From: Histoplasma ohiense
Lineage: Eukaryota > Ascomycota > Eurotiomycetes > Onygenales > Ajellomycetaceae
Assembly (NCBI GenBank): GCA_017607445.1
Contig: JAEVHH010000004.1
Coordinates: forward strand, 1 to 64,000
Direction of reading: 5' to 3'
DNA length: 64,000 bases
The notes under the pieces are model-generated. The model did not search any database and was not told the DNA's origin. It saw only the letters and a list, made by a program, of their open reading frames with translations. The translations under genes were made by a program, and so were the position numbers. Below are positions 58,339 to 64,000 of this stretch, one piece after another; the first letter of the stretch is position 1; each line of letters opens with the position of its first letter.

Positions 58339-61300
58339 TTATCCCCCTCTATCAGAGTGAGTGAGAACTTGTAGATGTCAAGAGCAGCAGTGTCCTTCAA
58401 GGCAGATGTGGATTCTCAGATCAGACAATTGTATTCTACTCATTTGATGAGATATTTGCAGCAGCAGCAGTTGATTCTATTGTCAAGAATTGCTTTGATT
58501 TCTCACTCAAGTTCATTGTCTTCTTCTACAATGATGAATGGCTGTTAATTGAAGATTCTCTGTGAGGGGAATGGATCCTCGGCTGCGGGTCGGAGCAGGT
58601 TCATATGAAAGATGTTGTGGATGCCAGATGGGGTGTCAAGTTGATAATCATGTGTGCCTAGCACTTCCTTCACCATATACTTGATGTGATGATAATCTAG
58701 TGTATGCAAGAGATGGTTCATTCTTATGTTCTTGAGATTCAGTCAGACTTTGTCTTCTATATAGTATTGAGTTGCAGAACTTCTTCTGATGTTCACTTGA
58801 TTCTTATAATCTTGCTAAGCACTGATCATTGAAGCTTCTGCTCATTTATGAGCTTTCTTCAGCTTGCTCACAATGTTCTCTGCTGTCTGTATGAGACTGT
58901 GGATGTACACAGTTTCTCAGGGAGTCTCAGAGAAGTTCAGAACCTCTAAGTTGTATCCATGTAGAAAAAAGAATGAGCTTACACCTGTCATAGCAGAATC
59001 TCAACTGTTAATCACAATCTCAGTATATGGCAGCAGATTGCTCCAGTTGTCTTGCATGTAATTGCAGAACTTACAGAAAATGTTTTTTACTGTTTGTATC
59101 ATTCTCTCAGTAGCTTCATCAGTCTCTGAGTGATATATCATTGATAACTTTCATTCAATTCTTAATAATTGGCATACACAGACTCAGAGTGTGCTGATGA
59201 ATTGACTGTCTCTATCTGACACAATGAATGAAGACAGACTGTGTATACAATAGAACAGACTTCTGATGAAGGCATCTGCAACTACTTCAGCATTCATCTT
59301 GTCACAGAGCTGTAGTATTACACTCTTGCTGAGTTGATTGACAATGACTAGAATGTTTGTAGAACCTCCACTTTCAGATAAGAAAACTGCAAAATCAATA
59401 GCTATATCACATCAAGTTCAGTCAGAGACAGATAAGAGCTTCAGCATCTCTTTTCAGCATTCACATCATACTGTCACTGAGCCACAGTGATCACAGTTGT
59501 GTACAAACTGATGTATGTCTTTCAACATATCTGATCAGTAGAATTCTTGAGCAATGATGTTGTACATGATTTCATGTTCTGGGTGCTCAGTTATCAGTGA
59601 GTCATGAATTTCTTGCATGATCTGTGTTCATAGAGATTCTGAATCAGAGACCCATCATCTATCTCAAAAGTATAAGCAGTTGTCATCATTGATTGAACAT
59701 GCTGAGATATCTGTTCTTGAGTATACATCTGTGGAGAATTGAGATGCTTTGCTTTGTATGACTTTGGTGACTTGTTGTCAGAATTCATCTGTCTCTGCTG
59801 CTAGTCTTCATTGTTCTTCAAGTGAGGGTTCTTGAGCTTGGAACTGGTTGATATGTATGCAGGGTTCATCTGGTTGTGTAGGACTTTCTATGATTGCAGA
59901 GTCAATTAATCAATGCTCTTGATGTTTCCATCTGTCATCCAAGTCATCAGATGGTATATCTTGTTCTCAGCAGAACAGAGCATCCACAAGAATGTTCTCT
60001 ACTTCAGATTGATAACAAATTGTGAACAAAAAACAGCTAAGGAACAATGATCAATGCATATGTCTTTCAGTGAGTTTATGAGTGGTTGTGAAGTACTCTA
60101 GATTCTTATGATCAGTAACAATCTTGAATCTCTCAACACTCATGAGTTCAGATTCCCATTCTTCAAGACATTATATGATCACTAGAAGCTTCTTGTTGTA
60201 GATCTTGTAGTTGCATTCAGTAAGTGACATCTTTTTCAAGATGAAGACACAAGATTATAGAACATCTTTGTTGTCATATTGCATCAGTGCCTCATCTACT
60301 ATGTAATCTGAGGTGTCTGTTTCAAGAATCATATGCTTATCTGAATTGAATGATTGCAGCATCAGAGTGCTTGTGAACATATGCTTCAGCCTTTTGAATG
60401 CTGCATCCACTTCATCAGTTCATTGGAATACAGTGTCTTTCTGAGTCAGATTCATTAGTGATTGTATGATATCAGAGAAGTTCTTGATAAATCTTTGATA
60501 GAAGTTGGCAAACTCTAGAAAGCTTCTAGTCTCTTTTATCAAGACTGATGCCTCTCAGTTGAGGATTGCTTCCACCTTCTTAGAATTCATACATACATCT
60601 TTTTCAGCTTTGATGATGAATTCTAGATAGATCATAGACTTGATCTCAAAGTTACATTTGTCAATGTCCACTTGCAGTTCAGCTTTTTGTAGACAGTCAA
60701 GAACTTGTCATACATGCTTATAATGCTCAGTGAGTGATTCATCAGTGAAGATCAAGATATCATCCATGTACACTGAGGTGATCTCATCAAGCAGGTCTTG
60801 TAGAGCCCAGTTAATGTATTTCTGGAATGTACTCAGAGTGTTCACTAATTCAAAAAGAGTCACTGTTCATTTGTATAATCTGTAATGTGTATAAAAGACA
60901 GTTAGTCATTCATCATCTTCATTAATCCTTATCTTGTAGAAGGCTGCAGAGATGTCAAGTTTTGTAAATCATTTTGCTTTTTCTATTCATTCAAACATTT
61001 CATTGATGAGTGGGAGAGAGTATTGATTCTTCTGTGTAATTTTGTTGAGTTCTTGATAATCAACACAGAATTGTAAGCCATCTTCTGATTTCTTTGCAAA
61101 CAGTACAGATGCTGCAGTGGATGAGTTGCTAATATGAATGAAGTCTTTGTCTAGTAATCTGTTGAGCATTTTTCATAGAATGAGGAGCTTGTCATGCAAT
61201 ATGCTGTAGAGAGAATCTCAGAGTGGTTGTGGGTTCTTACTGTCTTCCTTAATGAGCTCAATTGTATGATCTATACTGGGTTCTCAGTGAGAGGGAAGCT

Positions 61301-61900
61301 TTTCAGCTTCTTTCTTGTTGAACATGTCTGTGAAGTCTTTGTATGATTTGAGTAGTTTCTTGCATGATTTCTTGAGATCTTTAGATTCTAACTTTTCTAA
61401 TGCTTTCTTGATATCCACCATGCTAGCAGCAAACACTTGGATGTTCTTCTTCTCATGCATTTGATGGATTAGTAGTTTGTATGCTTTCACTGATATCTGA
61501 GTGAGATCAGCAGTTCTATTGACATCCTTCTCATAAACACAGTCATCTTCTGGGAAAATAAGACAGTGATTGTGTGCATTCAACAAGGTTCCAAATTCTG
61601 TGAGCTATGATAGACTGAGTATTAGATTGTACTCAAGGTCTTGTATTTCATATGTGTATACATTCTTTTTCTCATGTCCTTCTATGTTGACATTAAATCT
61701 TACCATGTTGTAGGAGGTGGATTCTCTGAGGCTGTCAAATCCACTGAGTTTATGCAGTTTGAAAAAGAAGATACACTGAAGCTTATGCTTCTTGATCAGC
61801 TGAGTGTCTATAAGAGCATAGTGAAGAAAACCACTGTCTATCATTGCTCATATGTTGACTAAGCTATTTACAATGACAGAGATCATGATTGCATTCACTT
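58339..61900 (-). pseudogene. Gypsy-A A7 pol: protease, RT, RNase H, integrase, chromodomain
   Basis: Read from right to left: protease (61605-61844, MIDSGFLHYALIDTQ), spacer (61284-61586), RT (about 60560-61169, VLFAKKSEDGLQFCVDYQEL; YMDD near 60758-60773), RNase H (about 60000-60450), integrase (about 58750-59790) and chromodomain (about 58345-58530, YLIKW). Stops remain, and the integrase N-terminal segment (59594-59788) lies in a different frame from RT, so at least one indel is present. It would copy and integrate the element; this copy is inactive. Confidence 0.87.
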
Positions 61901-61939
61901 GTATCTTCTGCTCAAATCTCCAGCTAGCTTTCTGCTTCT

Positions 61940-62971
61940 TGAGCTCTCATTCATATTTTAGAGTGAGAGCTTGTCTTTTCCCTGTTCTTGCCTATCCGCG
62001 GGCGATGCAGTGTTCATGTGTGTGAGGGGTTTACTCAGAGTGATCACATTTGAACATTGATTTGTGAAGTGCTCTGATTTGTCACAGCATATGCAGACTC
62101 CTCTGACAATTCAGTCAGCAGCATTCTTCTCTGAGACATTAGAGACTCTCAGATGACTTGCATTCATGTGTAGGACTCAGTTCATTGATTCTGATTCAGA
62201 GGTGAGGGGTGCTGCAGAGTGGTTTAAGATATACACATTTATTCAGCAGAATTCTCTGTGATTTTGAAGCACATGAAACTGAGACAGATCATTGTTCAAC
62301 AGACAAAGATCAGCACAGAATTCACTGTATATTGAGAGCTTTGAACACTCTACACTTTGATTATGCAACTGAAAGTTCAAGTTTTTGAACAATATGTTGA
62401 TCTTGACAGTGTCATTCCAGTCTTATTCATCTGCTTCTAGAAGCTTGCAATTGAATTCAGAAAGATAAGTTGTCAACACAACATTCATCTGACAAGTTTG
62501 ATTAAGCCAGTCTAACATCTTGACTTGAAGTGTAGAATCAAGAAAGAGAGAGTTGAGTTGTTGAAAGACTAGCTCTGACATACACTGATGATTCTGGCAA
62601 TGGCTCATTCAGAGTTGGAATTTTGCTAATGCATCACCATTCAATCTGCTATGAATATACCACACTTGATTGGATAGCAAGTCTATTGCTTGTCCATTGA
62701 TGTTCAATTTGGCATTCACTTTTGACTTCCACACAAGGTAGAGTGCTAGGTCTCTCTCATATTTGTTGAGGATTGAGAGCTTCTCTCTTGAGGGCTTTTC
62801 ATGAGGCACAGATGTAGAAGGAATGATGAATGCAGAAGTGCTCATTTCAGTAAGTCATCATTGCAATTCAGCCATCTGTAGCATCTGCTGCTGAAGGATG
62901 CTTTGTAGATCTAAGTTATCATCCACTGTGTTCAGATGCAGTGGGTGTTCATAGAATTGTTCATAGTTCAT
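61940..62971 (-). pseudogene. Gypsy-A A7 gag
   Basis: Starts at ATG 62971 (MNYEQFYEHPLHLN) and runs through capsid-like sequence in one frame with a few stops. Open segments are 62609-62845 and 62423-62608. The zinc knuckle CICCDKSEHFTNQC lies at about 62060-62101. Confidence 0.82.
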
Positions 62972-63368
62972 TTCAATATCTAAGAATATGTAATAATAAA
63001 AAAAAGAAAAAAGAATACTTGTAGATACTCAGTTCTCTCACAGACACTATTTGCAGTGTTGTGGTGCTAAGCTTGGTCAAACTTCTTCATGAACACTATT
63101 CACAGCATTACAGTTCATAGACACTCAGACCTTGTAGAACATGATTGATTGTGTTTCAGACACTTAGACACAACAGTCTATATAACTAACAATAAGAGCA
63201 CTCAGACTCATGAGAAATCTCTTGTAACAACTAAACACTCAGGCCTGTAAACAACGCACTTGGGTGTAAGAACTGGTAATGAGACACTTGGGCCTTAAAC
63301 AACACACTCAGATGTAAGAACTAATAACAAGACACTCAGATCTAAAACACAGAAGAATCAATTTGTAA
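62972..63368 (-). other. Gypsy-A A7 leader with repeated CTGAGTG motifs
   Basis: About 400 bases between the 5' LTR and gag, containing several spaced copies of CTGAGTG (CACTCAG on the plus strand). The same motif series occurs in the leaders of A2, A3, A4 and A6. No tRNA-primer site starting TGG follows the LTR, so the priming mechanism is unclear. Confidence 0.7.
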
Positions 63369-63902
63369 TGTAACAGACATACTTCAATTAACAATTTGAT
63401 ACTATTCTAATTACAGATTATGAATTGATTAAGAAAAGAAAGAGAAAAGAAATCAGAAGAAAAGATTGTATGAAGAGAGTTTTTATAGAGAAAAGTTCAG
63501 AGCAGAAGAATATCAGAAGCCACTTCACAGTGAAGTGCAGAGTGAAAGAATATTAAGAGGTACATGTAAGAAACATTAGAAGCTACACAAGTGTGGAACA
63601 TGGGGCAGAGAAATCATTGAGAGCTATGTGAAAGAATTGTTAGAGACTACATGAGCACAGAACACAGAGCAGAAGAATGTAAGAAGCTACACAGAAGAAT
63701 CATTAGAGACTACACAAGTGTGGAACACAGAATGAGAGAACATAAGAAGCTACACAGAAGAATCATTAGAAACTACATGAGTGCAGAGCACAGAGTGGAA
63801 GAACATTGAGAGTTACACAAGATGACAACAGCCAGAAATGAGCAGGTGCAGAAGAGGAGTTGGTTGCGTAAGTTAATTACTAACGGGTGCTAACCCGTCA
63901 CA
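63369..63902 (-). repeat. 5' LTR of Gypsy-A A7
   Basis: The outer end (63902 side) keeps GCGTAAG, TAACGGGTGC and ACCCGTCACA. The inner end (63369 side) reads TGTAACAGACATACTTCAATT, CpG-free. Confidence 0.92.
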
Positions 63903-64000
63903 ATAGACTCACTATCCAATCAAGTGTGGTATATTCATAGCAGATTGAATGGTGATGTGTTAGTGAAATTTCAACTCTGAATAAGTCATTGTCAGAATGA
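63903..64000 (+). mobile_element. Gypsy-A A6 continuation (gag), window edge
   Basis: Continues the A6 gag after the ATAGA duplication (ATAGACTCACTATCC, matching 30828 onward). Runs off the window. Confidence 0.88.

Larger units (their letters stand above)
57805..63902 (-). mobile_element. Gypsy-A copy A7, complete reverse element
   Basis: 6098 bp with two 534 bp LTRs (57805-58338 and 63369-63902) and a perfect 5 bp duplication ATAGA (57800-57804 and 63903-63907). The best preserved Gypsy-A copy here: RT keeps YMDD, and the gag, protease and RT segments have long open stretches. Youngest in the right-hand nest, as it sits inside A6, which sits inside A5, which sits inside Helitron copy 2. 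Confidence 0.93.

Noticed and set aside
1..64000. Classical RIP (CpA to TpA) as the main mutator
   Set aside because: CAG/CAA and CpA-rich words are abundant in the decayed elements and stops are TGA, so loss is concentrated at CpG. Only 17447-18420 looks broader.

Overview
The window is a fungal chromosome end. It opens with a telomere tract (TAACCC units, 1-122) and is then almost entirely nested, mutated transposable elements. One ordinary host gene survives: an intact, intron-containing cytosolic-type methionyl-tRNA synthetase (25602-27716) in a short CpG-rich island. Short introns with GCTAAC/CTAAC branch sites, chromodomain Gypsy elements, a Tad1-like LINE and a DUF3716-type protein point to a filamentous ascomycete. 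CpG is nearly absent from the repeats and normal in the single-copy island; this is known from Coccidioides and relatives (Onygenales), so that group is my best guess, held loosely.

Layout. 1-7781: telomere fused directly into the pol of a Gypsy-A element (A1), which itself carries a 4.3 kb tRNA-headed LINE chimera with an intact RT/RNase H ORF. 7782-12872: an unrecognised decayed ORF, a Gypsy-A LTR piece, two copies of a 130 bp repeat and an 18 bp-unit minisatellite. 12873-17210: a reverse LINE copy split by a second LINE family. 17211-18420: very AT-rich debris, including an inverted decayed copy of the neighbouring element. 18421-25266: a Rep/helicase (Helitron-type) element bounded by ~257 bp terminal inverted repeats, carrying an intact spliced DUF3716-type gene convergent with the helicase ORF. 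25602-27716: MetRS. 28567-64000: at least six Gypsy-A copies (A2-A7) in both orientations, one complete Gypsy-B element with a spliced antisense gene, a second Helitron copy cut into four pieces, a non-autonomous hAT carrying a minisatellite, and further LINE pieces.

Most insertions keep target-site duplications (5 bp Gypsy, 8 bp hAT, 12-15 bp LINE), so insertion order can be read directly. The dominant mutation is CpG to TpG/CpA: arginine CGA codons have become TGA stops while reading frames stay otherwise open. LTR pairs, which were identical at insertion, show that the outer edge of each element keeps its CpGs while the inward-facing edge loses them. The main candidates for something new are this edge effect, the tRNA-module/LINE chimeras, the TIR-bounded Rep/helicase element with its companion gene, and the antisense gene in Gypsy-B.
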